Shown piece after piece: positions 17,341 through 26,564 of a DNA stretch of 64,000 nt (the first letter of the stretch is position 1; the number at the start of each line of letters is the position of its first letter). Under the pieces are notes generated by a model. That model saw nothing but the letters and a program-made list of their open reading frames with translations. It searched no databases and was not told the DNA's origin. Both the position numbers and the translations under genes were made by a program. This DNA comes from Weizmannia acidilactici. Lineage in GTDB: Bacteria > Bacillota > Bacilli > Bacillales > Bacillaceae_C. The stretch spans positions 14,426-78,425 of the forward strand of contig NZ_BKZR01000011.1 of NCBI RefSeq assembly GCF_008974225.1. Reading direction: 5' to 3'.

Positions 17341-18954
17341 TTATTTAACATCTGCCCATTTCAACTCAAGATAGCCGACAGGGTGCCGGACGATGCCGGT
17401 CACATTGTCATTTTGCAAATACACCTGGTTATAAAAGTACAATGGGAAAATTGGCATATCGTCAAACAGGATCTTTTCCGCTTCATGCATCAATTCGTAT
17501 CGTTTCGTTTCGTTTGTTTCGTTTTTCGCTTCTTTTATCAATTGGTCATACTTTTTGTCGCTCCAGCCGGTTCTATTCATCGTATGCCCGGTCTGGAAAT
17601 TTTCCAGGAAGTTGATCGGATCCCCGTAGTCGGCGAGGAACGAACTGCGGGACAATTGGAATTTCAGTTTTTTCTGTTCGTCCTGGAATACATTCCATTC
17701 CATATTGGCTAGCTTTACATGGACCCCTAGATTTTCTTTCAGCATTTGCTGGATCGTTTCGGCGATTTTTTTATGGACAGGATCCGTGCTGTAAGTAAGC
17801 GTCACTTGCGGAAGTTTCGTGTAGCTTTCTTCCTGCATCCCTTTTTTCAAGAGCGCTTTTGCTTCTTTCACATTCGTGGAGTACAGGTTGCCGCCTTTTT
17901 TCCTGAAGTCGCTGCCGTCCGGCTCGGTAAAGCCGTAAGAAACAAAGCCGTAAGCCGGTTTTTCTTTATTTTTCGTAACATATTTGACGATTTGTTTCTG
18001 GTCGATGGCCATGGCGAATGCTTTCCGGATATTTTTATTCTGGAACGGTTCTTTTGTGACATTAAAACGGTAAAAGTATGTGCCCGCCTGGTCCTCAACT
18101 TTAACTTTTCCTTCTTTAAACAGTTGTTCTGCCAGGTCGGACGGTACATCCGAAACGTCAAGTTCGCCGTTTTGGTACATTTGGTATTCGGTATTCGGGT
18201 CGTCAACCTCGGCCCAGTTGATTTTGTCAATTTTTACATTTTTAGCATCCCAGTAATTTTCGTTCTTCACCATCGTAAAATGGTCATCATGTTTCCAATC
18301 CGATAACTTAAACGGGCCGTCAGAAACATATGTCTTGGCTTCGGCATACCATTTCGAGTTCTTTTGTGCCACTTTTTCGTTAATCGGGAAAAAGGCCGGG
18401 TTGGCAATGACGTTCAGGAAATAAGCCTGCGTACCTGTTAAGGTGACTTCAAAAGTTTTGTCATCCAACGCTTCGACTTTTACATTATCTTTTGACCCTT
18501 TTCCGGTGTTGTATGCTTCCCCTCCTTCAATAAAATAGCCTAAAAATGCTGCAGGGGATGCGGTTTTCGGATCAAGCAGCCTTTTCCATGCGTACTCAAA
18601 ATCGCCTGCCGTGACCGGGTCGCCGTTTGACCATTTTGCGTTTTCGCGGAGATGGAACGTATACGTTTTGCCGCCGTTTGATACATCCCAGTTTTTTGCG
18701 ATTGCCGGATGCGGCTTATTGTCTTTGCCGAGCCGGACAAGCCCTTCCATCAAATTATTCAGGGCGTTCCAGGAAACCGAATCAAACCCGATAGGCGGAT
18801 CAAATGAAGTCGGTTCGGCACCGTTGTTTAAATTCAATACCTTTTCTTTGCTATTGCCGCTTGAACTGTTTTTTGAGCTGGATTGGCTTGTCGTACACCC
18901 GGCGAGCGAGACAACAAGCGCAATCATGGCGAGAATGCCCCAAAACTTTTTCAT
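17341..18954 (-). CDS. dppE: Dipeptide/oligopeptide-binding lipoprotein
   Basis: 537 residues from ATG 18954; AAGGGGGA sits in front of this ATG, so the ATG 27 bases upstream is rejected. Lipoprotein signal with lipobox LAGC, Cys at residue 20. The mature protein is an SBP_bac_5 binding protein: NNGAEPTSFDPPIGFDS near the start and WSNGDPVTAGDFEYAWKR typical of OppA/DppE. It captures peptides outside the cell for DppBC. A possible weak hairpin lies between this gene and ykfC, which could lower downstream expression relative to the binding protein. Confidence 0.88.
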   Translation of the reverse strand: MKKFWGILAMIALVVSLAGCTTSQSSSKNSSSGNSKEKVLNLNNGAEPTSFDPPIGFDSVSWNALNNLMEGLVRLGKDNKPHPAIAKNWDVSNGGKTYTFHLRENAKWSNGDPVTAGDFEYAWKRLLDPKTASPAAFLGYFIEGGEAYNTGKGSKDNVKVEALDDKTFEVTLTGTQAYFLNVIANPAFFPINEKVAQKNSKWYAEAKTYVSDGPFKLSDWKHDDHFTMVKNENYWDAKNVKIDKINWAEVDDPNTEYQMYQNGELDVSDVPSDLAEQLFKEGKVKVEDQAGTYFYRFNVTKEPFQNKNIRKAFAMAIDQKQIVKYVTKNKEKPAYGFVSYGFTEPDGSDFRKKGGNLYSTNVKEAKALLKKGMQEESYTKLPQVTLTYSTDPVHKKIAETIQQMLKENLGVHVKLANMEWNVFQDEQKKLKFQLSRSSFLADYGDPINFLENFQTGHTMNRTGWSDKKYDQLIKEAKNETNETKRYELMHEAEKILFDDMPIFPLYFYNQVYLQNDNVTGIVRHPVGYLELKWADVK

Positions 18955-19058
18955 ACTTTTCCCCCTTTTCTTTTTCCGCATTACGGAAAGCTTTCTCCCT
19001 GAAGATCGTCTGGTGCATCGGCTGCCCGTAAATGCATATATATGGTCATTTATTTCAT

Positions 19059-20066
19059 CTACAGGCGTCCGCCCATAGTTAAAAACGCATATTTCGCCCG
19101 TTCATCCTGGAGCCAGCAGTAAACAGAATGGGACGCTGATTTCTTGGAATGGAAAGGTTCAACGCGGCTGCACACTTCCATCGCCATCGGGCATCTCGCC
19201 GTAAACGGGCAGCCCGGAGGAGGCGCAAACAAATCGGGCGGCGTGCCGGGAATCGGGATGAGCTCCCCTTCTTCCATATCAAGCCTCGGCACCGAATTCA
19301 GCAAGCCTCTCGTATAAGGATGCTCAGCATTGTAAAAAATTTCTTCCCTCGTACCGGTTTCAACAATTTTTCCGGCATACATGACAGCGATGCGGTCAGC
19401 AACCTGGGCAACCACCCCCAGATCGTGGGTAATCAAAATGATCGAGACACCCGTCTCCCTTTGGATTTTCTTAAACAGTTCAAAAATCTGCGCCTGAATA
19501 GTCACATCCAAAGCGGTTGTTGGTTCATCCGCAATGATGATTTCCGGGTTGCAGATCAATGCCATAGCGATCATAATACGCTGGCGCATGCCGCCGCTGA
19601 ATTGATGGGGATACTGCTTCATCCGTTCATGCGGGCTTGGGATGCCGACTGTATGTAAAATGTCCACCACCATTTGAACGGCCTCCTCGTGGAAAAGCTT
19701 TTGGTGCTCCTTTACCACTTCAAGCAATTGGTTCCCGATCGTAAGCGTCGGGTTCAGCCCTGTCATCGGATCTTGGGAAATCATCGAAATTTCGGATCCG
19801 CGGATTTTCCGCATTTGCTTTTCACTGTATTTTAAAATATCCGTGCCTTTAAAACGTACGGATCCGCTTAAGCGCTTTACATTTGAAGCCGGCAGAAGCT
19901 GCATAATCGATTGGGAAGTCACGCTTTTGCCGCATCCGGATTCTCCGACAATCGCCAGCGTCTCCCCCTTGTTTAATTGAAAACTGACCCCGCGCACGGC
20001 CTGTACGGTTCCGCCATGGGTGGAAAAAGAAACTTGCAGGTCTTCCACTTCCAAAATCTTTTCCAA
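19059..20066 (-). CDS. dppD: Dipeptide ABC importer ATPase, DppD/OppD type
   Basis: About 335 residues. The start is placed at TTG 20066 because AGGAGG lies 8 bases before it; a GTG at 20075 overlaps that site and the dppC stop. Walker A GESGCGKSV, signature FSGGMRQR, Walker B IIIADEPTTALD, switch LITHDLGV, and the C-terminal OppD/F Cys motif (CPFTARCPMAMEVC). It hydrolyses ATP to drive peptide import through DppBC with YkfD as partner. Tightly packed with dppC. Confidence 0.88.
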   Translation of the reverse strand: MEKILEVEDLQVSFSTHGGTVQAVRGVSFQLNKGETLAIVGESGCGKSVTSQSIMQLLPASNVKRLSGSVRFKGTDILKYSEKQMRKIRGSEISMISQDPMTGLNPTLTIGNQLLEVVKEHQKLFHEEAVQMVVDILHTVGIPSPHERMKQYPHQFSGGMRQRIMIAMALICNPEIIIADEPTTALDVTIQAQIFELFKKIQRETGVSIILITHDLGVVAQVADRIAVMYAGKIVETGTREEIFYNAEHPYTRGLLNSVPRLDMEEGELIPIPGTPPDLFAPPPGCPFTARCPMAMEVCSRVEPFHSKKSASHSVYCWLQDERAKYAFLTMGGRL

Positions 20067-20071
20067 ATCCC

Positions 20072-21025
20072 TCACCTCCTCAGCTTTGGATCGAGCGCAT
20101 CCTGCAGGCCGTCGCCAAGCACATTAAAGGCAAACATTGTCAGCGAAATAAAGAAGGCAGGGAAAAACAGGCGCCACCACTGTCCCGTCAAGATGGCCGA
20201 CAAACCGTCATCCGCCATTACGCCCCAGCTCGCATGGGGTGCCTGGACGCCCAATCCTAAAAAGCTGAGGAAGGCTTCGCTAAAAATCGCGCTCGGCACC
20301 GTCAAGGTCATTTGTACGATGATCGGCCCCATTGTATTTGGCAGAAGATGTTTGCGTATGATCCGCGGAGTTTTGGTCCCAAATGTCCTAGACGCCATAA
20401 CAAATTCATAGTTTTTAATTTGCAAAACCTGGCCCCGCACAATCCTTGCCATGCCGACCCAGCCCGTTACCGTAAGAGCTACGATGATGGTCCCGAGACC
20501 TGGCCCCATGACGACCATCAGCAGAATGACGACAAGCAAGTAAGGAAGACCGTACAGCACCTCAATAATCCTCATCATAATCTGGTCGGTCCTGCCGCCT
20601 TTATAGCCGGCAATTCCCCCGTATATGATGCCGATAAAAAATTCGATGATTGCCGCCATAAAGCCGACAAACAGCGAAATGCGAGCGCCGTACCATGTTC
20701 TCGAAAACATGTCGCGCCCGAGCTGATCGGTTCCGAACCAATGCTCTTTTGAAGGCGGAAGATTTTGGTTTGTTAATGAAAGTTTCGTTACACTTTGCGG
20801 CGCAATCATCGGGCCGAAAATCGCCATGATAATGAGAAAAATAAGCACAGCAAGCCCGAGCATGGCCAGCTTGTTTTTCGAGAGCCGATACCAGACGTCG
20901 CGCCAGTAAGAAATGCTCGGCCTGACTACGGCTTCCTGCATGTGGCCGTCCTTCTTTTTCGGGACAAACCATTCATCGGGAATCTCTGAAGCGGTTCGGA
21001 TTTTTTCTTGATTGGCTGCTTGCAT
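20072..21025 (-). CDS. dppC: Dipeptide ABC importer permease, DppC/OppC type
   Basis: 317 residues from ATG 21025; AGGGGGTGG overlaps a GTG nine bases upstream, so the ATG is chosen. An N-terminal OppC_N segment with one membrane helix (about residues 45-65) is followed by the BPD_transp_1 domain with five helices and the EAA-type loop (ASRTFGTKTPRIIRKHLLPN). It is the inner-membrane channel half that pairs with DppB. It follows dppB by 12 bases and its stop overlaps the dppD region. Confidence 0.9.
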   Translation of the reverse strand: MQAANQEKIRTASEIPDEWFVPKKKDGHMQEAVVRPSISYWRDVWYRLSKNKLAMLGLAVLIFLIIMAIFGPMIAPQSVTKLSLTNQNLPPSKEHWFGTDQLGRDMFSRTWYGARISLFVGFMAAIIEFFIGIIYGGIAGYKGGRTDQIMMRIIEVLYGLPYLLVVILLMVVMGPGLGTIIVALTVTGWVGMARIVRGQVLQIKNYEFVMASRTFGTKTPRIIRKHLLPNTMGPIIVQMTLTVPSAIFSEAFLSFLGLGVQAPHASWGVMADDGLSAILTGQWWRLFFPAFFISLTMFAFNVLGDGLQDALDPKLRR

Positions 21026-21037
21026 ACCGACCACCCC

Positions 21038-21967
21038 CTATTGCTCTTTTTTATGTAATTTAATCCGCGGATCAAGGATTCCGTATGCGATATCGACCAA
21101 AAACAGCATGATGATCAAAAAAATGCTGTAAAATACGGTTGTCCCCATGATAACCGGATAATCCCGGTTGTTAATGCTTTCGACAAAATATTTTCCCATG
21201 CCCGGAATGGCGAATATTTTCTCAATGACAAAGCTGCCCGTCAATATGCTTGCCGCAAGCGTCCCCAAAATCGTAACGACCGGCATCAGCGCATTTCTCA
21301 GGGCATGTTTGATGACAATTTTTACGGGGGAGAGCCCTTTCGCACGGGCGGTTTTCATATAATCCTGTGTCAGCACTTCCAGCATGCTGGACCTTGTTAA
21401 ACGGGCAATGATGGCCATGGGGCTGACCGCCAAGGCGGCTGTCGGCAGGATCATATGGGATGGGGATGTCCATGTTGCGGCGGGAAGAATTTTTAAATTG
21501 ACGGCAAACTCCTGGATCAACAATGTCGCAAGGATAAAGTTCGGTATGGAAATGCCAAGCACGGCGAAGGTCATGGCCAAATAGTCAATGACGCCGTTAT
21601 GTTTCAGCGCTGCAAAAACCCCGAGCAGGATGCCGGAAAAAATGGCAACAATGAGCGCAGTCATGCCAAGCTCAAGCGAAACAGGAAACCCTCTGCCAAG
21701 CATGTCATTCACTGTCTGGGACGGTTGCTTAATGGACGGGCCAAAGTCAAAAAGCACAATCGACTTTAAGTAGTACAAATACTGTACATACATCGGCTTA
21801 TCCAAATGGTATTGCGCTTTCAAGTTTTGCTGCACCGCTTCTGACGTATTGCGTTCCTGGTTAAAAGGCGAACCAGGGATCGCATGCATTAAAATAAAAG
21901 TCAGCGTCGTAATCACCCATAATGTGACAACCATGGCAGCCAATCTTTTGAGTATGTACCTTGCCAT
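21038..21967 (-). CDS. dppB: Dipeptide ABC importer permease, DppB/OppB type
   Basis: 309 residues from ATG 21967 with AAGGTG upstream; reading frames reaching further up lack a ribosome site. It begins MARYILKRLAAMV, the standard OppB/DppB start, has six membrane helices and the EAA loop (TARAKGLSPVKIVIKHALRN). First gene of the dppBCDE-ykfCD run. In B. subtilis this operon is controlled by CodY and starts with dppA, a D-aminopeptidase gene absent here. Confidence 0.9.
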   Translation of the reverse strand: MARYILKRLAAMVVTLWVITTLTFILMHAIPGSPFNQERNTSEAVQQNLKAQYHLDKPMYVQYLYYLKSIVLFDFGPSIKQPSQTVNDMLGRGFPVSLELGMTALIVAIFSGILLGVFAALKHNGVIDYLAMTFAVLGISIPNFILATLLIQEFAVNLKILPAATWTSPSHMILPTAALAVSPMAIIARLTRSSMLEVLTQDYMKTARAKGLSPVKIVIKHALRNALMPVVTILGTLAASILTGSFVIEKIFAIPGMGKYFVESINNRDYPVIMGTTVFYSIFLIIMLFLVDIAYGILDPRIKLHKKEQ

Positions 21968-22029
21968 TTGCGAACACCTTCTTATGGAAAATACGTGTAC
22001 TATAGCTTCCAATTTTGCATTATATTTTC

Positions 22030-22064
22030 TTTTATATAATAAAAATGCAAAAAATTCAATACCA
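22030..22064 (-). promoter_or_regulatory. Probable promoter of dpp operon
   Basis: On the minus strand TTGAAT, 17 bases, TATAAA, all in very A/T-rich DNA. An overlapping AATTTTTTGCATTTT matches the recalled CodY box at 11 of 15 positions, too weak to assert. Confidence 0.45.
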
Positions 22065-22136
22065 TCTAATTTTTATTTCTATTTAATGATGTTTTTATTA
22101 TTTGATATAATGAGCGTTTTTACATTTGAAATAGGT

Positions 22137-22841
22137 TTAATTCCCACGGCAGGCACGGATAAAAGCAGAAAAAATATTTTTTGACACAAGGTCGTTTTTT
22201 CCGATCAGCGCTTCCGGATGCCACTGCACACCGATCGCAAAACGGGCGGCGCAATTTTCCACAGCTTCAATGATCCCGTCAGACGCTCGGCCGCAAACTT
22301 CAAACGGTTTTGGCACCGTTCGGACGGCTTGGTGATGGAAAGAATTGACTTTAATAAAGTGGCATCCCGCCAGTTTTTCCAACAGGCTGCCGGGCGATAG
22401 CTTGACAGTATGGGACAAATGAGTACGGGCCGCCTGCTGCCTATGCTGCAACAGCTTGGCATCCATTTGGCTGTAAATATCCTGGAACATATCCCCCCCT
22501 GCCGCCACTGTTAACACCTGCATCCCCCTGCAGATAGCAAGGAGCGGCATGTCTTTTATAAGCACCTGCCTGCACAACTTGATTTCAAAAGCATCCCGCC
22601 CCGGTTCGATCTCCCCAAGTCCGGGCACCGGCTCTTCCCCAAACCAAAACGGATCGATATCCCCTCCTCCCGAAAGCAGAATTCCGTCCACTTTGGACAA
22701 TAATAAAGGTATGTCTTCTTCTCCCCCTACAGGCAGCAGAACCGGGACGCCGCCGGCATAGCGGATGGCCAACACATAATCATCCGCCAAATAGTGTGAC
22801 TTGTGATTTACACTACATGTAACGCCAATCACCGGCTTCAT
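22137..22841 (-). CDS. Class I glutamine amidotransferase-like peptidase C26 (gamma-glutamyl hydrolase type)
   Basis: 234 residues from ATG 22841 (MKPVIGVTCS). The nucleophile lies in LLAICRGMQVLTVAAGG and the His-x-Glu pair in GVQWHPEAL, with the GGGDIDP oxyanion segment. This is the PuuD/C26 family, which hydrolyses gamma-glutamyl bonds such as gamma-glutamyl-GABA; the true substrate is unknown. It ends 170 bases before dppB and shares its strand, so processing of imported gamma-glutamyl peptides is possible. Confidence 0.8.
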   Translation of the reverse strand: MKPVIGVTCSVNHKSHYLADDYVLAIRYAGGVPVLLPVGGEEDIPLLLSKVDGILLSGGGDIDPFWFGEEPVPGLGEIEPGRDAFEIKLCRQVLIKDMPLLAICRGMQVLTVAAGGDMFQDIYSQMDAKLLQHRQQAARTHLSHTVKLSPGSLLEKLAGCHFIKVNSFHHQAVRTVPKPFEVCGRASDGIIEAVENCAARFAIGVQWHPEALIGKNDLVSKNIFSAFIRACRGN

Positions 22842-22911
22842 TTTGCAATCCGCCCTTTCATTATGGATGGCAGCATAAGCAATGCCATAGTAAAATAGTG
22901 TAAAATATTGA

Positions 22912-22947
22912 TTTGCCGCTCCCTGCTTGACAGGTGCTTGCGGCAAA
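22912..22947 (+). promoter_or_regulatory. Nested hairpin in corA leader
   Basis: TTTGCCGC (22912-22919) pairs perfectly with 22940-22947; inside the loop CCTG and CAGG form a second stem. It ends about 28 bases before the corA start codon. It does not look like the known Mg2+ M-box, which is much longer. Confidence 0.4.
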
Positions 22948-22974
22948 CACCATGAAAAAAGGAAGTGTCTTTTC

Positions 22975-23925
22975 ATGATACATATTATGGCAATGACAAA
23001 AGAAAATGAGCTGAAAATGGCCAAAAGCATTGAGGAACTTCTGGAAGGCGATTGGAAGTGGTATTGGATCGATTTTGACCGGCCGTCGGAAGAAGAAATA
23101 TTAAAACTGCGCGAACCGCTTCATTTCCATCCGCTTGCGATTGAAGACTGCATCCATAAATTACAGAGGCCGAAACTGAACTATTATGAGGACCATGTTT
23201 TTTTTGTATTCCAAAGCCTTAATCCGCATAAGCTGCACAAAGAAGAATTGAATATGTTTTTAGGGGACCATTTTGTTGTTTCCTTCCACCACCTGCCATC
23301 AAAGGAAATCAGCGAGGTACGGGATAAGCTGGAAAAAACGGAGCAGTTTGAAAGATGGGGGCCGGCGGTTATTTTATATGAAGTGCTGGATAAAATCGTG
23401 GATGATTATTTTCCTTATTTATATAAAATCGAAGACCGCCTGAATGAAATTGAGGACAATTCCAAGAACGAAACGATGGAAGCTTTGCTGGAAAGCCTTT
23501 ATTCGACACGGCATGATTTGCTTGTTTTAAGGAATACGATTACGCCAATGACCGATTTAGTTTACCGGATGTTGAATTCCCACCGGCTTCCCGGGATTCA
23601 GGAAAAAATGGCTTATTTTCACGACATCCATGACCACTTAATAAAACTTTCCGGCATGGTCGAATCGAATCGCGAATTTACGGCTGATATCAGGGACAGT
23701 TATTTGTCTTTAAACTCGCACCAGACGAACAGGGTTATGAAAATCCTGACCATTTTTACCACCATTTTTATGCCGCTGACATTTATTGCCGGCGTCTACG
23801 GTATGAATTTTGAATACATGCCCGAGCTGAAATGGAAATACGGCTATTTCGCCACCCTGATCGTCATGTTCCTCATCGGCTCCGGCATGACGTACTGGTT
23901 TATCAAAAAAGGTTGGCTGAAATAA
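22975..23925 (+). CDS. corA: CorA-family magnesium/divalent cation channel
   Basis: 316 residues from ATG 22975 (GGAAGTG upstream). A long cytoplasmic alpha/beta and coiled-coil domain leads to two C-terminal membrane helices (about residues 258-278 and 290-310), with the filter motif YGMNFEYMPEL between them. It ends FIKKGWLK, the usual positive tail. A pentameric channel for Mg2+ (or Co2+/Ni2+) is expected. Divergent from the C26 peptidase gene. Confidence 0.93.
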   Translation: MIHIMAMTKENELKMAKSIEELLEGDWKWYWIDFDRPSEEEILKLREPLHFHPLAIEDCIHKLQRPKLNYYEDHVFFVFQSLNPHKLHKEELNMFLGDHFVVSFHHLPSKEISEVRDKLEKTEQFERWGPAVILYEVLDKIVDDYFPYLYKIEDRLNEIEDNSKNETMEALLESLYSTRHDLLVLRNTITPMTDLVYRMLNSHRLPGIQEKMAYFHDIHDHLIKLSGMVESNREFTADIRDSYLSLNSHQTNRVMKILTIFTTIFMPLTFIAGVYGMNFEYMPELKWKYGYFATLIVMFLIGSGMTYWFIKKGWLK

Positions 23926-23961
23926 GAAAAGCGGAGGACATTTGACAAACAGCGCAAAGGC

Positions 23962-23990
23962 TTGTCGAAAATCCCGGGCAGGTTTACAAT
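23962..23990 (+). promoter_or_regulatory. Probable sigma-A promoter of SGNH hydrolase gene
   Basis: TTGTCG at 23962-23967 and TACAAT at 23985-23990 with a 17-base spacer, 62 bases before the start codon. Confidence 0.45.
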
Positions 23991-24051
23991 AAAAATGGTT
24001 AAATCGTTCTAATTTTTTGAATGATTACATGAATTCCAGGGAGGCCCACAT

Positions 24052-24756
24052 ATGAAAATTGTCTGTTTCGGGGATAGTATTACAAGAGGTGTAACATGCA
24101 TTAGGGGAAGGCTCCGCATCATTAAGGAAAATTATCCTGCGGTGCTTCAACATTTTTTTGCCCAGAAAGATACGGAAATCGTCAATAGAGGTGTCTTTAA
24201 TGACAATTCCGACCTGCTCATCAAACGCCTGGATAAAGATGTGATCAGCGAGCATCCCGACGCCGTGCTCATCTGCATCGGGGGAAACGACTGCAATTTT
24301 AAATGGAACGAAGTCGTGGAAAGACCGGATGAACCGCATGTTCCGATTGTACCGCTTGAACGTTACATCAACAATATCAAGCAGATTGTAAAAGCAATAA
24401 AGGATCATGGCATTACTCCTGTTTTGCTGACGCTGCCCCCTCTTGATCCGAAACGCTATTACCAGTCCATCAGTACACGGTTCGGCAAGAATATCAGCCA
24501 TTGGATCGGAATGACGGGCGGAATTGAGCATTGGCACGGCAATTATAACCGCAGCCTAAAAAAATTGATGAAACAGCTGAGTGTGCCCAGCATTGACGTC
24601 CGCACCGCGATCAAAGGGGCAGGGAACTTAAGGGAATTCATCAGCGATGACGGGATCCACTTAACTGCCGAAGGATACATAGTCATGGCAAAAAAAATTT
24701 TTAACGATTTAACTGCATTACAGTTCACGAGCCAAAAAGCTGGAAACGGAATTTGA
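24052..24756 (+). CDS. SGNH/GDSL-family hydrolase
   Basis: 234 residues, no signal peptide. Block I CFGDSITRG supplies the catalytic Ser, block III IGGNDCNFKW the oxyanion Asn, and the C-terminal DDGIHLTAEGY the Asp-x-x-His pair. It belongs with cytosolic lysophospholipase L1/esterase-like enzymes; substrate unknown. GGGAGG ribosome site. A single gene between corA and IS remnants. Confidence 0.85.
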   Translation: MKIVCFGDSITRGVTCIRGRLRIIKENYPAVLQHFFAQKDTEIVNRGVFNDNSDLLIKRLDKDVISEHPDAVLICIGGNDCNFKWNEVVERPDEPHVPIVPLERYINNIKQIVKAIKDHGITPVLLTLPPLDPKRYYQSISTRFGKNISHWIGMTGGIEHWHGNYNRSLKKLMKQLSVPSIDVRTAIKGAGNLREFISDDGIHLTAEGYIVMAKKIFNDLTALQFTSQKAGNGI

Positions 24757-24779
24757 ATTCAGTGGATCCGGCCGAATAT

Positions 24780-25074
24780 ACCGTATGCAAACGGATCTTC
24801 TTTCTGAAGCAGGTGGTTCTTTTCCGCCTGCTTCAGAAGGTTGTGGGCGATGGGACCAGCACGAATTCGATGTTTACCTTGGCCAACACCCGCAATGAAA
24901 ATCTGCGGAACGACCGATTGCTTCGATATGACTGAACACGCTTTCTACCTCGATTTTTCTCCGAGCATAAATTTGCGCGTCCTCGTCAGACCAAAGGCTC
25001 TTTTTGGCTTTTGCTTTCGTACACCTCTCTTTTACAGCCTGTACAGTCTTCACACTCATCAATTTTAAAGCCAC
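24780..25074 (-). pseudogene. Remnant of an IS1182/IS5-like DDE transposase C-terminus
   Basis: Minus-strand reading gives YARRKIEVESVFSHI, then, after a frame change, NRSFRRFSLRVLAKVNIEF, and after another, AHNLLKQAEKNHLLQ. Together these form the conserved C-terminal end of IS1182-type transposases (the Y-R-K-I-E-V-E-x-V-F-G-x-I-K block and A-H-N-L-L-K). At least two frameshifts and no N-terminal part: a dead remnant. Confidence 0.75.
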
Positions 25075-25096
25075 GTGTTAACCCATACTGGAGTCA

Positions 25097-25174
25097 GGCG
25101 AGACCCCTCGTGCTGAGAGAGGAGCGAGGAGGCTCGCGACGCGTGCGGAAAGCGAGTGAATTTCGCGATCATCA
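25097..25174 (+). repeat. Dispersed repeat family A, copy 1
   Basis: About 78 bases shared with 49456-49534. The core GCGAGGAGGCTCGCGACGCG is identical and continues into GCGGAAAGCGAGT and TTTCGCGATCATCA. It contains small internal palindromes. A fragment AATTCCGCGATCATCAACA occurs at 28101. Noncoding; lies beside the transposase remnant. Confidence 0.8.
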
Positions 25175-25418
25175 ACATTCTCAGATAACATTACCTTACA
25201 TAAAGAAAGGGGGTGCCCCCACGTCAATCTACCGACTTTTTGACAGCACCCTTGCATGTGCTTTGTCCTTTATCAAAATTCCTTAAAATCATTTTTACAA
25301 ATCTGTAACAAAAAAATTGTATAATGTAAATCGCTAATAATACACCCATAAACCGGCCTTTACACCGGAAAAAGGGTAATTCATTGATCGGAATAAACAT
25401 GCTTTACGGAGGTTAAGG

Positions 25419-26402
25419 ATGTCCGCTTCACGAAGAAGTTCTTACTTTGATAACGCAAAATTTATTTTGATTTATCTTGTTGTTCTCGGGCATCTGATCA
25501 GCCCGTTCAAAAGCCAGGACAATTTTCTTTTTACTTTGTATACCGTTATTTTCCTGTTCCACATGCCCGCTTTTATTTTGATTTCGGGCTATTTTTCAAA
25601 AGGATACAAAAAGAAAGGCCATCTTTTAAAATCGTTCAAAAAAATCCTTGTCCCGTATTTTATTTTCCAAAGCATTTATTCCATTTATTATTACTGTACG
25701 GGGGAAGAATCTAAACTGACATTTAATTACTTAGAACCGCACTGGACATTATGGTTTTTGCTCAGCCTGTTCTTTTGTAACCTTTTGCTGCACCTGTTTG
25801 CCCGATTCCGCTGGGCAGGCTTGGCGGCGGCATCGGTAATCGGGATCGGGATCGGATATTGGGATGATGCCGGAAGTTACCTCAGCCTGTCCCGGACTTT
25901 CGTTTTTTTCCCGTATTTTCTCCTAGGGCATTTGCTTGAGCCGCAGCATCTGCAAAAAATCAGAAATATTCCACATGGCTCGGTGATCGGTATTTTCATC
26001 CTGAGTGCCGCGCTGCTGGCCGCCGGATTCTCTTTTCCGAAAGACGCTGTGCCATGGCTCCTTGGCGATACTTCTTATGCCGGCATGGGCGCGGAACATT
26101 GGTTTGACGGGCTAATTAGGCTTGGGCAGTATGGCTTAACGATTATTGTTATTCTTGGATTTTTCCTTTTAATTCCGAGCAAAGGCTACAAATGGACCAA
26201 TATCGGCGAGCGAACGCTGTATGTGTATTTGCTCCACGGATTCATCATTAAAACGATGGAGGTATTCGCCTCCGACAATGTCCTTGAATGGCTTGCAGGC
26301 AACTACCTGCTGCTGATCGCCGTTCCCCTCGGCATCTGCCTGTTTCTCGGCAGCTATTATATCCGGAAATTTACCAAACCGATTATTGAACTCCGGTTTT
26401 AA
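25419..26402 (+). CDS. Membrane acyltransferase (acyltransferase-3 family, YkrP/YfiQ-like)
   Basis: 327 residues with about ten membrane helices. GGAGG ribosome site and ATG 25419. The N-terminal YFDNAKFILIYLVVLGHL with its His is the usual acyltransferase-3 active-site helix. The C-terminal LYVYLLHGFIIK is the second family landmark. Likely O-acetylation of a cell-surface sugar or polymer, using acetyl-CoA from the cytoplasm; the target cannot be named. A shared terminator separates it from convergent spoVR. Confidence 0.82.
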   Translation: MSASRRSSYFDNAKFILIYLVVLGHLISPFKSQDNFLFTLYTVIFLFHMPAFILISGYFSKGYKKKGHLLKSFKKILVPYFIFQSIYSIYYYCTGEESKLTFNYLEPHWTLWFLLSLFFCNLLLHLFARFRWAGLAAASVIGIGIGYWDDAGSYLSLSRTFVFFPYFLLGHLLEPQHLQKIRNIPHGSVIGIFILSAALLAAGFSFPKDAVPWLLGDTSYAGMGAEHWFDGLIRLGQYGLTIIVILGFFLLIPSKGYKWTNIGERTLYVYLLHGFIIKTMEVFASDNVLEWLAGNYLLLIAVPLGICLFLGSYYIRKFTKPIIELRF

Positions 26403-26526
26403 GGGAGGATTTATTGCCGGATCTGTTTGATGATTGCGGAATCCGCTCCATGCGTCCTTGGGATCTCGCCTGGACCGCTTGACCCGTGGGAGTACCGCAA
26501 ACAATAAATTAAACACGTTCTCAAGG

Positions 26527-26564
26527 AAAAAGCATTCCTGGCTCATGACCCGGGATGCTTTTTT
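26527..26564. terminator. Terminator between acyltransferase gene and spoVR
   Basis: AAAAAGCATTCC pairs with GGGATGCTTTTTT, with a T-run on both strands. Confidence 0.75.
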
